From the NCBI RefSeq assembly GCF_003364335.1, contig NZ_NXLX01000010.1:1-59153 (forward strand): a DNA stretch of 59,153 nucleotides, written 5' to 3'. Both the position numbers and the translations under genes were made by a program. A model generated the notes under the pieces. The model made no database searches. It saw only the letters and a program-made list of their open reading frames with translations, and was not told where the DNA came from. Shown here piece by piece: positions 17,448 to 26,230 of the stretch (position 1 is its first letter; every line of letters begins with the position of its first letter). Source of the stretch: Helicobacter anseris (GTDB lineage Bacteria > Campylobacterota > Campylobacteria > Campylobacterales > Helicobacteraceae).

Positions 17448-19010
17448 ATGGCTTTTCAAGTCAATACAAACATTAATGCGATGAATGCGCATGCACAGTC
17501 AGCTTTGACACAATCTAAATTAAAGAATTCACTTGAGAAATTAAGTTCAGGTCTTAGAATCAACAAGGCAGCAGATGATGCTTCTGGTATGACAATTGCA
17601 GACACTTTGCGTTCTCAAGCAAATGCTTTAGGTCAAGCTATTAGCAATACAAATGAAGGTATGGGGATTATCCAAATTGCTGATAAGGCTATGGATGAGC
17701 AATTAAAGATTCTTGATACTATTAAAGTAAAAGCTACACAAGCTGCACAAGATGGTCAATCTACAGAATCAAGAAAGGCTATCCAATCAGACATTATTAG
17801 ACTTATTCAAGGTTTGGATAATATTGGTAATACAACATCTTATAACGGTCAAGCATTGCTTTCTGGTCAATGGACTAATAAAGAATTCCAAGTTGGTGCT
17901 TATTCAAACCAAAGTATTAAGGCATCTATTGGTGCTACAACATCTGATAAGATTGGTCAAGTTAAAATCAATACAGGTTCTTTGATTACTGCTTCTGGTG
18001 AAGTTTCTTTGACTTTCAAACAAGTTAATGGAAATGCTGATGTGAAGTTAGAGAGTGTAAAAATTTCTACTTCTGCTGGAACTGGTATTGGTGCTTTGGC
18101 TGAAATCATCAATAAAAATAGCAGCAAAACTGGTATTAGAGCTCAAGCAAATGTTATTACGACTTCTGATGCTGAGATTGCTTCTGGTTCATTAAATAAC
18201 CTTACAATCAATGGTGTAATCATTGGTAATGTTGTAGATATCAAAAGAGGTGATACAGATGGTCGTTTGATTCAAGCAATCAACTCTGTAACTTCAGATA
18301 CTGGTGTTGAGGCTTATACAGATTCAAATGGTCGTTTAAATCTTAGAAGTCTTGATGGTAGAGGTATTGTGATTAAGGCAGATGCACCACAACAAACACA
18401 GAGTGCTGGAGGCCAGGCTTCTATAGCTGCAATTACAACAGTTAATGGTGGTCAGGATATTACTGGCACTGATGGTTCTGTGAATTATGGTAGATTGTCA
18501 TTAAGCAGACTTGATGCAAGAGATATTGTAGTTGTTTCTGCTGCTGATTCTACGACAGGTGGTTATTCTGCAATTGGTTTTGGTGCTGGAAAAGTAGCAA
18601 CAGCAACTGTAAACCTTAGAGATGTTATGGGTGGTTTTGATGCTTCTGTAAAATCTGCTGCTGGTGCAAACTATAATGCAGTAATTGCTAGTGGAAATAC
18701 TAGTCTTGGTGCTGGTGTAACTACTCTTAGAGGCGCGATGATTGTTATGGATATTGCAGAATCTGCTCAAAAAATGCTTGATAAGATTCGTGCAGATTTA
18801 GGTTCTGTTCAAAATCAAATGACTAGCACAGTAAATAACATCACTGTAACACAAGTGAATGTTAAAGCTGCTGAAAGTGGTATTAGAGATGTTGATTTCG
18901 CTGCAGAATCTGCTGACTTTAACAAATACAGTATCCTTGCTCAATCTGGAAGCTATGCAATGAGTCAAGCAAATGCTGTGCAACAAAATATCCTTAGACT
19001 TTTAAGCTAA
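17448..19010 (+). CDS. flaA: Major flagellin FlaA
   Basis: The 520-residue filament subunit has intact D0/D1 ends: the N-terminal block with [13 protein letters not shown] and [16 protein letters not shown], and the C-terminal block with [34 protein letters not shown]. The central D2/D3 region (about 180-400) is Gly/Ser/Thr-rich and surface-exposed in related flagellins. It has no signal peptide because the flagellar type III system exports it. The sigma-28 promoter upstream supports FlaA rather than sigma-54-dependent FlaB. No second flagellin gene is in the window. Size is close to H. pylori FlaA. Confidence 0.96.
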   Translation: MAFQVNTNINAMNAHAQSALTQSKLKNSLEKLSSGLRINKAADDASGMTIADTLRSQANALGQAISNTNEGMGIIQIADKAMDEQLKILDTIKVKATQAAQDGQSTESRKAIQSDIIRLIQGLDNIGNTTSYNGQALLSGQWTNKEFQVGAYSNQSIKASIGATTSDKIGQVKINTGSLITASGEVSLTFKQVNGNADVKLESVKISTSAGTGIGALAEIINKNSSKTGIRAQANVITTSDAEIASGSLNNLTINGVIIGNVVDIKRGDTDGRLIQAINSVTSDTGVEAYTDSNGRLNLRSLDGRGIVIKADAPQQTQSAGGQASIAAITTVNGGQDITGTDGSVNYGRLSLSRLDARDIVVVSAADSTTGGYSAIGFGAGKVATATVNLRDVMGGFDASVKSAAGANYNAVIASGNTSLGAGVTTLRGAMIVMDIAESAQKMLDKIRADLGSVQNQMTSTVNNITVTQVNVKAAESGIRDVDFAAESADFNKYSILAQSGSYAMSQANAVQQNILRLLS

Positions 19011-19018
19011 GTTTATTT

Positions 19019-19033
19019 TCCCCTTTTTGGGGA
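19019..19033 (+). other. Small hairpin after flaA covering the magIII ribosome site
   Basis: TCCCC and GGGGA pair around a five-T loop just after the flaA stop codon. There is no T tract after it, so it is a poor terminator. The GGGGAG half is also the best ribosome site for magIII (start 19043), so folding could reduce magIII translation on read-through transcripts from flaA. Confidence 0.4.
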
Positions 19034-19042
19034 GTCTAAATA

Positions 19043-19690
19043 ATGCAAATTACTGATAGTTATGAACTTTTTATAAAACTTAAACAAAAAAAACTTCTTG
19101 ATAACTCCCCGAGATATTGGTGGCCAAATTCACATAGTTTTGAGGTTGTAATTGGTGCTATACTTACTCAAAATACTAAGTGGGAAAATGTCGTAAAATC
19201 TTTAGATAATTTAAAATCAAATTTATTGCTTCTAGAAAATAATAATCAAAGTTTGCAAAATTTTGCAACTGCTGATATTGGGCTTATTGCTTCTTGCATT
19301 GTGGCAAGTGGTTTTTATAATCAAAAATCAAAAAGATTATTACAATTAGCACAAAATATTTTGCAAGATTTTGGAGATTTTGATACCTTTGTGGGTGAAG
19401 TATCAAGAGAATGGCTTTTAAACCAAAAAGGGATTGGTTTTGAGAGTGCGGATAGTATTTTAAATTATGCTTGCAATAGGGATGTTATGGTAGTAGATAA
19501 ATATACGCAAAAACTTGTTGCAAGTATTGGGTTTGAGTTTGAGCATTATGAAGACTTAAGAGAGTGGTGTGAGTGTGGAATTAGAGAAAATATTCAAAAA
19601 CTCTCATACGAATATGAGGATTTAAGTATGGTTTTTGCACGATTTCATGGGAAAATTGTGGAGTTTAGTAAAAGAAAAATGCAACTATGA
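19043..19690 (+). CDS. magIII: 3-methyladenine DNA glycosylase MagIII (endonuclease III family)
   Basis: The 215-residue enzyme removes 3-methyladenine from DNA in base excision repair. It matches H. pylori MagIII closely in features: the RYWWPNS start, ILTQNTKWENV, the helix-hairpin-helix LLNQKGIGFESADSIL and the catalytic aspartate in MVVDKYT. The four-cysteine iron-sulfur cluster of Nth is absent, as expected for MagIII. The C-terminal FARFHGKIVEFSK is also shared. It sits 32 bases after flaA and overlaps pepD by ATGA, so it is probably co-transcribed with pepD and coaE. Confidence 0.9.
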   Translation: MQITDSYELFIKLKQKKLLDNSPRYWWPNSHSFEVVIGAILTQNTKWENVVKSLDNLKSNLLLLENNNQSLQNFATADIGLIASCIVASGFYNQKSKRLLQLAQNILQDFGDFDTFVGEVSREWLLNQKGIGFESADSILNYACNRDVMVVDKYTQKLVASIGFEFEHYEDLREWCECGIRENIQKLSYEYEDLSMVFARFHGKIVEFSKRKMQL

Positions 19691-20967
19691 TAAAGCGTTG
19701 TTTAGAAATCTTTAATCAAATAAGTGCAATACCGCATCCAAGTGGAGATACTGAAAGATTAAAAAAATATATTTGTGATTTTGCAAAAAATCTTGCTTGT
19801 GAAATAAAAACTGATACTGCGGGTAATATTTATCTTAAAAAAGGAAAGCCAAAATTATGTCTTCAGGCACATTATGATATGGTTTTAGCTGGAGATGTAG
19901 CTGCGCTTAATTTAATCAAAAAAGATAATTTTTTAATGGCAAAAGATTCTAGTCTTGGTGCTGATAATGGTATAGGTATTGCGCTGAGTTTGATGTTTTT
20001 AGAGCAGGAAGAAAATCTTGAGTGTCTTTTTACAAATGATGAAGAAATTGGTCTTTTGGGTGCAAGGGATTTGAAATTGCGTATAGAATCTAAAAATCTT
20101 TTAAATTTAGATTCGGAGTTTTTTGGAAGCATTGTTGTAGGTTGTGCTGGAGGATATGTTTTAAAAAATAAGTTTTTATTAAAATTAAATAAAGCATCAT
20201 ATTCTTATTCTTATCAGATTCAATCTAGGGGGTATAAAGGGGGACATAGTGGTTTGGATATTGCTCATAATCCTAAAAATCCAATCCAAGATATATTTTT
20301 AAAGCTAAAAGATAAAGATTATGGTATTTTTAGCCTTAATGCAGGAGAGTTTTCAAACTCAATTCCTATAAATTTAAAAATGCAAATCAAGACAAATACT
20401 ATTTTGTCAAGTGATGAATCTTTTGAGATTTTGCCAATAGATGATTTACCTTTTTGTTATGAAAAAAATCAATTAGAACAATACATTTTAGGTTTAAACA
20501 TAGGGGTGCAAAATAAAAACCATCAAAATCAAGTAATCCAGTCGCTTAATTTAGCAAAGATTACCCAGCTTCAAGATGCATTTGAAGTCATTTTAATGGG
20601 AAGGGCAAATTATAAGGAATTGTTAGAAAAAAGCCTTAAAAGGGAGCAGGATTCTTATATTTTATATGGGAAGGATAGTGTTGTAGAGGAGTTTTATCCA
20701 CCTTGGGAAGAGGAGCAAGGAGGGGTATTGTTAGATATTATAAAAAAATCTTTTGCATATCGTGCAAGTATAGTAGAAACCATTCATGCTGGACTTGAAT
20801 GTGGAATCTTAAAGGAGAGATTATTGCTTATGGGTTTAGAGGATTTGGAGATTGTGTCTTTAGGACCCAGTATTTTCAATCCACATTCCAAAAAAGAAAG
20901 ACTTGATTTAGTAAGTTTAGAGGAATTTTGCAAAGTTTTATCTTGTGTTGTGAGGGAATTGTGTTAG
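19687..20967 (+). CDS. pepD: Aminoacyl-histidine dipeptidase (PepD, peptidase M20)
   Basis: This 426-residue zinc peptidase cleaves dipeptides such as Xaa-His. Metal ligands and catalytic residues are visible in LQAHYDMV (near 58-65), GADNGIGIAL, TNDEEIGLLGA (near 114-124), NLDSE and the C-terminal HAGLECG. It is shorter than the roughly 480 residues of E. coli PepD, apparently through a compact lid domain. Its start overlaps magIII by ATGA and its end overlaps coaE by 7 bases, so the three genes are translationally coupled. Confidence 0.9.
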   Translation: MIKRCLEIFNQISAIPHPSGDTERLKKYICDFAKNLACEIKTDTAGNIYLKKGKPKLCLQAHYDMVLAGDVAALNLIKKDNFLMAKDSSLGADNGIGIALSLMFLEQEENLECLFTNDEEIGLLGARDLKLRIESKNLLNLDSEFFGSIVVGCAGGYVLKNKFLLKLNKASYSYSYQIQSRGYKGGHSGLDIAHNPKNPIQDIFLKLKDKDYGIFSLNAGEFSNSIPINLKMQIKTNTILSSDESFEILPIDDLPFCYEKNQLEQYILGLNIGVQNKNHQNQVIQSLNLAKITQLQDAFEVILMGRANYKELLEKSLKREQDSYILYGKDSVVEEFYPPWEEEQGGVLLDIIKKSFAYRASIVETIHAGLECGILKERLLLMGLEDLEIVSLGPSIFNPHSKKERLDLVSLEEFCKVLSCVVRELC

Positions 20968-21551
20968 AGTATGGAATCGTGCTAACCGGAGGTATTGCTA
21001 GTGGAAAAAGTAGCGTTGCAAGGATTTTAGCACAAAAGGGTTTTGAGATTATTGATGCTGATTGTATTGCACATCAAGTGCTTGAAATACAACAAGAAAA
21101 AATTAAAAAAGTGTTTCCAGAGGCTTTTTGTGCTCAAAAAATAGACAGAATGAAACTTGGAGAAATTGTTTTTAAAAGTGCAGAAAAAAGAAAAAAATTA
21201 GAAGAGATTATGCATCCTGAAATTGAGAAAATAATCTTGCAAAAGGCTTTAAGCTTGGAGAAGATGAATAAATATTATTTTTTGGATATTCCTTTATTTT
21301 TTGAGGTTGGAGGACGCAAGGTTTATAATACAAAATGGATACTTTTGATTTATTGTTCAAAAGAGTTGCAAATTGAGCGTTTGTGCAAACGCAATAATTT
21401 GAGTAAGGAAAAGGCATTGCAAAGGATTGATTCTCAAATGTCTTTAGAATCAAAAAAAGCTCTAAGCGATGAGGTTATTGATAATTCAAAAAATTTAGAG
21501 CATTTGCAAAATGCTATTGAGTTATTTTTGAAGAAAAATAAGATTGAATAG
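20961..21551 (+). CDS. coaE: Dephospho-CoA kinase
   Basis: CoaE phosphorylates dephospho-CoA, the last step of coenzyme A synthesis. The Walker A GGIASGKSSVA lies at the N-terminus, followed by IIDADCIAH, YYFLDIPLFFE and the lid RLCKRNNLSKEKALQRIDSQM. I chose the GTG at 20961, preceded by GAGGG, which places the P-loop at the family's usual distance and gives 196 residues. A TTG at 20928 is also possible and would add 11 residues. The 3' end overlaps the convergent glycosyltransferase gene by 38 bases, which is unusually long. Confidence 0.92.
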   Translation: MLEYGIVLTGGIASGKSSVARILAQKGFEIIDADCIAHQVLEIQQEKIKKVFPEAFCAQKIDRMKLGEIVFKSAEKRKKLEEIMHPEIEKIILQKALSLEKMNKYYFLDIPLFFEVGGRKVYNTKWILLIYCSKELQIERLCKRNNLSKEKALQRIDSQMSLESKKALSDEVIDNSKNLEHLQNAIELFLKKNKIE

Positions 21552-22591
21552 ATTTTAATTTTAGCTTAGCAGATCTCAGGGCTTTAAAAATAAATGGAAA
21601 ATAAAAACAAAGCTTAGCTTTGGAGTTTGCATAGGGTAGTAGTATTTTTAGATCACTTTTTTTGCTTGTATTTGAGAGAATACAAAAAGTAATTGCTGGG
21701 GAGGCGTTGTATCTTAAACATCTATCAATTAAGTGTGTAAAACTTTCATTAGGATATTTTTTAAGAAGTTGTAATAAGTAATTAGCATTATATAGATAGC
21801 TTTTTGCAAGTAGGGGTAATTTGTGTTGATGAAAAGATTGGGCATGTGATATGGATCCTGCTCTTTGGCGATAAAGATATGTTGGAGAATCTACGCTAGC
21901 AATATTAGAAGCATTTAAAAAACACTCAAAAGCAAAATATAAATCTTCATTGATGATAAATTCTGGAAAGCGTATATGAATAAGCAAATTAGTTTTTATT
22001 AAGACATTTGGAGCAAAAGCAAGATAATAATGCTTGATAGAGGCAAGAAAATCTTTACAATTCATAAAATCCTGATTTTTAAATAAGGGAGATTTTTTTC
22101 CTAGCTCTAGGAGATTTCCTTTTTCATCAATGGTAGACATGATGCCATAGGTAATCTCAGCATTTGTATATATGGCTTTTTGTACAAAAATTTCAAGACA
22201 ATTGCTTGAGGAAAAAAGATCATCATTATCAATAAAAATAAGAAAGTCGCTTTTTGATAATGTGGTGTTATGATAAATAGAATCTATACGGGGATGCCCC
22301 CCCCCCCATAGCCTCTGTAATTAACTTTTCTTTATTTAAAACAAAGTCAATTCCGCAATTTCTAGCAATACTAACTCCAAAATTCTTTTTTAAATCGATC
22401 AGAGTGACTTGTGGATATTTTAGATACTGCTTTGCAATTTCTAAGGAATTATCTGTGCTACCATCATTTACTAGAATAATTTCAAGATTTTTGTAAGTTT
22501 GTTGAATGCAGCTTTCAATACAATCTTTGAGATAATCTTGGACATTATAAATAGGGATGATGCAAGATACTTGTGGTTGATGATATGACAC
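21514..22591 (-). pseudogene. Phase-variable family 2 glycosyltransferase, OFF (G11 tract)
   Basis: The start GTG at 22591 opens a GT-A fold with SCIIPIYNVQDYLKDCIESC and VNDGSTDNS. After about 95 residues the frame meets a run of 11 G (22297-22307 on the + strand as C) and stops at codon 108. In another frame the protein resumes with HPRIDSIYH and the DxD-like FLIFIDNDDLF, then EDLYFAFECF, running to 21514. With 10 or 13 G the halves join to make about 358 residues with 10 G. This is the classic slipped-strand contingency arrangement of Helicobacter and Campylobacter surface-glycan genes. The acceptor sugar is unknown. No other glycan gene is adjacent; neighbours are coaE (38-base convergent overlap) and gatA (divergent). 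Confidence 0.92.
22297..22307. repeat. C11/G11 contingency tract in the glycosyltransferase
   Basis: Eleven C on the + strand, G on the coding strand, encode glycines inside the glycosyltransferase. At this length the frame is broken; one fewer or two more would restore it. Confidence 0.95.
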
Positions 22592-22660
22592 CTTTTAATC
22601 CTTAAATTTAATTTTGTAAAAATTTTATCAAATTAAATAAAGCTATAAGCATTAAAATCT

Positions 22661-22666
22661 TATAAT
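22661..22666 (+). promoter_or_regulatory. -10 element for gatA-guaB
   Basis: TATAAT lies 33 bases before the gatA start codon in the AT-rich divergent region. No clear -35 is visible, as is common in Helicobacter. Confidence 0.5.
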
Positions 22667-22698
22667 TAAAAAATTTTTTTATATTTTAAGGAAGAATG

Positions 22699-24051
22699 AT
22701 GATTACTCTTAAAGAAGCCTTGCAATTACCAAAAGAAGAGCTTTTGGAAATAAAAAAGCAGATACAAAAACAAGTTGCTGTGAGTGAATTGAATGCTTAT
22801 GTTGGTGATATACAGTCTTCACAAAGCGATGGGGTTCCAATACTTATCAAGGATAATATCAATGTAAAAGGATGGGAAATTACTTGTGCAAGTAATATTT
22901 TGAAAGGATATATAGCTCCATATAATGCAAGTGTTATAGAAAAATTACACCAAAATAATATGTGTGGTTTTGGTAGGGCAAATATGGATGAATTTGCTAT
23001 GGGTAGCACGACAGAATCAAGTGTTTATGGGATTACAAAAAATCCTAAAGATCTAACTAGGGTTCCTGGAGGAAGCTCTGGTGGTAGTGCTGCTGCTGTT
23101 GCTGGAGGGTTGGCAATAGCAGCTCTTGGGAGTGATACAGGAGGCTCCATAAGACAACCTGCAGCATATTGTGGTTGTGTCGGTCTTAAGCCAACTTATG
23201 GGAGTGTCAGTCGTTATGGGCTTGTGGCATATAGTTCAAGTCTTGATCAAATTGGACCTATTACTCAAAATATTCAAGATTGTGCAATTTTGTTTGATGC
23301 TATTAAGGGGAATGATGCTAAAGATTCTACAAGTGCAACGATAGAGCAAAAGGCAACATTTGAAAATCTAAATCCTAACAGAAAGATGAGAATTGCTATT
23401 TTGAAAGATATAGTAAAAGATGCAAGTGAAGATGTTCAAAAAATCTATTATGAAAATATCAAAACTTTAGAATCTATGGGACATGAAATAGTAGAAAAAA
23501 GTATGCTAGATATGAGCTTTCATATTGCAACTTACTATATTATCTGCACGGCTGAAGCAAGCTCTAATCTTGCGAGATTTGATGGCGTAAGATATGGTAA
23601 TCGTGCTAAAGAGGTTGAAAATCTTAAGGATTTGTATATCCAAACTAGAACGCAGGGCTTTGGTGATGAGGTAAGACGTAGAATATTGCTTGGAAGCTTT
23701 GTATTAAGTAGTGGCTATTATGATGCTTATTATCTAAAGGCACAAAAGGTTAGACAATTGATAAAAAATCAATATGAAGATATCCTAAGCGATTGTGATG
23801 TGATTTTTTCTCCAGTAGCCCCAAGCATAGCTCCAAAATTTGGTAGCACGCATTCTCCATTAGAAATGTATCTAAGTGATATTTATACAATTGGTGTAAA
23901 TCTTGCAGGATTGCCTGCTTTATCTTTGCCAACAGGCAAAAGCAGTGAAAATATGCCAATAGGTATGCAGTTTATTGCAAAATCTTTTGATGAACAAAGT
24001 GTTTTGGATATCGGTTTTGTTCTAGAGCAAGAATTGAAACTAGAATTTTAG
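22699..24051 (+). CDS. gatA: Asp/Glu-tRNA amidotransferase subunit A
   Basis: GatA is the amidase of GatCAB, which converts misacylated Glu-tRNA(Gln) and Asp-tRNA(Asn) into the amidated forms; Helicobacter depends on it. The Ser-cisSer-Lys triad is visible: Lys51 in [18 protein letters not shown] near 130 and [11 protein letters not shown] near 150. The protein is 450 residues. Two adjacent ATGs exist at 22696 and 22699; AAGGA is 6 bases before the second, and that start also gives the usual MITLK N-terminus. guaB follows after 9 bases, so they are likely co-transcribed. Confidence 0.96.
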   Translation: MITLKEALQLPKEELLEIKKQIQKQVAVSELNAYVGDIQSSQSDGVPILIKDNINVKGWEITCASNILKGYIAPYNASVIEKLHQNNMCGFGRANMDEFAMGSTTESSVYGITKNPKDLTRVPGGSSGGSAAAVAGGLAIAALGSDTGGSIRQPAAYCGCVGLKPTYGSVSRYGLVAYSSSLDQIGPITQNIQDCAILFDAIKGNDAKDSTSATIEQKATFENLNPNRKMRIAILKDIVKDASEDVQKIYYENIKTLESMGHEIVEKSMLDMSFHIATYYIICTAEASSNLARFDGVRYGNRAKEVENLKDLYIQTRTQGFGDEVRRRILLGSFVLSSGYYDAYYLKAQKVRQLIKNQYEDILSDCDVIFSPVAPSIAPKFGSTHSPLEMYLSDIYTIGVNLAGLPALSLPTGKSSENMPIGMQFIAKSFDEQSVLDIGFVLEQELKLEF

Positions 24052-24060
24052 GAGGTAGAG

Positions 24061-25506
24061 ATGCGTTTAATACAAAAGGCTTTGACTTTTGAAGATATTT
24101 TATTGGTGCCAGCATATTCAGAAATTTTGCCAAAAGAAGTAAATTTGCAATCAAAACTTACAAAAAATATTGCCTTGAATATTCCATTTATATCTGCTGC
24201 TATGGATACGGTTACAGAATATAGAAGTGCGATTGCAATGGCAAGACTTGGGGGGATAGGAATTATTCATAAAAATATGGATATTGATTCACAAGTAAAA
24301 GAGATAAAAAAGGTGAAGAAATCAGAGAATGGGGTGATTGTAGATCCTATTTTTATCCACGCAGATAAAAGTCTTGCAGAGGCTAAAGTGATTACAGATA
24401 ATTATAAAATTTCAGGAGTTCCTGTAGTAGATTCTCATGGGGTTTTGATTGGAATTTTGACTAATCGTGATGTGCGTTTTGAGACAGATCTTAGTAAGAA
24501 AGTCGGGGATGTTATGACAAAAGCCCCTTTGATAACAGCTTGTGTTGGAACAGATTTGCAAACAGCTAGAGAAATTATGCATCAACATCGCATAGAAAAA
24601 CTTCCTATTGTGGATGAAAATCAGGTATTAAAAGGATTGATTACAATCAAAGATATTCAAAAGCGTATCGCATATCCTAATGCAAATAAAGATGAATTTG
24701 GACGACTTAGAGTTGGTGGAGCAATCGGAGTAGGGCAAATGGATAGAGCAAGGGCCTTATGTGAGGCTGGTGCTGATGTTTTAGTATTGGATAGTGCGCA
24801 TGGACATTCTGTTAATGTGATAAGAACCTTGGAGGCTATAAAAAAAGAATTGAAAATTGATATTATTGTTGGAAATGTAGTAACACCAAAGGCAACACAA
24901 GATTTGATTAATGCAGGGGCAGATGCTATCAAGGTAGGTATTGGTCCAGGTAGCATTTGCACCACAAGGATTGTAGCTGGCGTAGGAATGCCACAAATTT
25001 CAGCAATTGATGGATGTGTAGGTGTGGCATCAAAGTATGATGTGCCAGTCATTGCAGATGGAGGGATTAAGTATTCAGGTGATGTTGCAAAGGCTTTAGC
25101 TGTTGGTGCATCAAGTGTAATGATTGGAAGTTTGCTTGCAGGGACAGAGGAATCTCCAGGAGATTTAGTGCTTTATCAAGGGAGACAATACAAAAGTTAT
25201 CGCGGAATGGGTAGTATAGGTGCAATGACCAAAGGAAGTTCAGATAGATATTTTCAAGAGGGGACAGCTCAAGATAAGCTTGTTCCAGAGGGAATTGAAG
25301 GAAGAGTGCCTTATCGTGGAAAAATTGCAGATGTTATCCATCAATTAGTTGGAGGTTTAAGGTCTTCAATGGGATATTTGGGTAGTAAGGATATTCCTAC
25401 GCTATGGAAAAATGCAGAATTTGTCGAAATTACTGCTGCTGGTTTGAGAGAATCTCATGTGCATGATGTGGATATCACAAAAGAAGCTCCAAATTATCAT
25501 GGTTGA
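24061..25506 (+). CDS. guaB: IMP dehydrogenase
   Basis: GuaB oxidises IMP to XMP with NAD, the committed step of GMP synthesis. The 481-residue protein has the N-terminal barrel start ([17 protein letters not shown]), two CBS domains at about 90-200, the catalytic-cysteine loop [13 protein letters not shown] near 290-302, and the flap [10 protein letters not shown]. The ribosome site GGAGGTAG is strong. It follows gatA by 9 bases and precedes the mnmC-type gene by 13. Confidence 0.97.
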   Translation: MRLIQKALTFEDILLVPAYSEILPKEVNLQSKLTKNIALNIPFISAAMDTVTEYRSAIAMARLGGIGIIHKNMDIDSQVKEIKKVKKSENGVIVDPIFIHADKSLAEAKVITDNYKISGVPVVDSHGVLIGILTNRDVRFETDLSKKVGDVMTKAPLITACVGTDLQTAREIMHQHRIEKLPIVDENQVLKGLITIKDIQKRIAYPNANKDEFGRLRVGGAIGVGQMDRARALCEAGADVLVLDSAHGHSVNVIRTLEAIKKELKIDIIVGNVVTPKATQDLINAGADAIKVGIGPGSICTTRIVAGVGMPQISAIDGCVGVASKYDVPVIADGGIKYSGDVAKALAVGASSVMIGSLLAGTEESPGDLVLYQGRQYKSYRGMGSIGAMTKGSSDRYFQEGTAQDKLVPEGIEGRVPYRGKIADVIHQLVGGLRSSMGYLGSKDIPTLWKNAEFVEITAAGLRESHVHDVDITKEAPNYHG

Positions 25507-25519
25507 TTAAAAAAGGCAA

Positions 25520-26230
25520 GTGGATAGAAAAATTCAAAGTGCTGATGGTAGTCAGACTTATTATAGTAGTCTTTTTAAAGAGTGCTATCACAGCCTAAAG
25601 GATGGTGCATTTACAGAAACAATGCATAAGCATATTCTCCCTCCTTTGTTATTTGGTGATGTATTGCAACAAGCCAAGATAAGAATCTTAGATATTTGTT
25701 TTGGCTTGGGATACAATTCTTTTGCAAGTGCATGGGCTTATAAAACACGCTCTTATGATGGAAAGTTGGAGATACTATCACCAGAAATTGATGATAGTAT
25801 CTTTGAAAAAATTCAGTGTATTGACTATCCAAGAGAATGGGATTATTTACAAATTAGAGAGAATATCGCATATTTAAAAAGTCAAAAACAAGTTTCATTG
25901 GATACAAATACGACACTCAAAGTGGTTATAAAAGATGCATTTTTATTTTTAGATGAATTAGAAGATTTAAGTATTGATATTATCTATCACGATGCATTTT
26001 CATTAAAATCAACACCAAAATTTTGGGAAAGAGATTTTTTTGCTACCTTATACAGAATTCTTGTGCCAAATGGTATGGTTACAACCTATGTAACTCATAA
26101 GGATGTTTATGAGGTAGCAAAAAGTGTTGGTTTTAGGGTTTATAAATATCAAAATTATTTTTGCAGAAAAAGCACAATTCTCACTAAAAATTTGATTTTA
26201 AAGCATCCAGATTTATATTTGGAATCCTAG
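25520..26230 (+). CDS. MnmC-type tRNA methyltransferase domain protein
   Basis: The 236-residue protein corresponds to the methyltransferase half of MnmC (DUF752), which methylates the aminomethyl group on wobble uridine 34 of certain tRNAs. Visible are SADGSQTYYSSLFKECYHS, the SAM-binding ILDICFGLGYNSFASAW, and the active-site YHDAFSLKSTPKFW. The FAD-dependent oxidoreductase half of enterobacterial MnmC is absent, as in other lineages with a standalone domain. The start is GTG at 25520. The end overlaps the convergent AAA+ ATPase gene by 18 bases. Confidence 0.82.
   Translation: MDRKIQSADGSQTYYSSLFKECYHSLKDGAFTETMHKHILPPLLFGDVLQQAKIRILDICFGLGYNSFASAWAYKTRSYDGKLEILSPEIDDSIFEKIQCIDYPREWDYLQIRENIAYLKSQKQVSLDTNTTLKVVIKDAFLFLDELEDLSIDIIYHDAFSLKSTPKFWERDFFATLYRILVPNGMVTTYVTHKDVYEVAKSVGFRVYKYQNYFCRKSTILTKNLILKHPDLYLES

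Noticed and set aside
18501-18770. Ser/Thr/Asn-rich open frame antisense to flaA
   Set aside because: Composition mirrors the flagellin variable region and there is no ribosome site.
24657-25052. 131-codon open frame antisense to guaB
   Set aside because: Complete shadow of the IMP dehydrogenase catalytic region, with no signals of its own.
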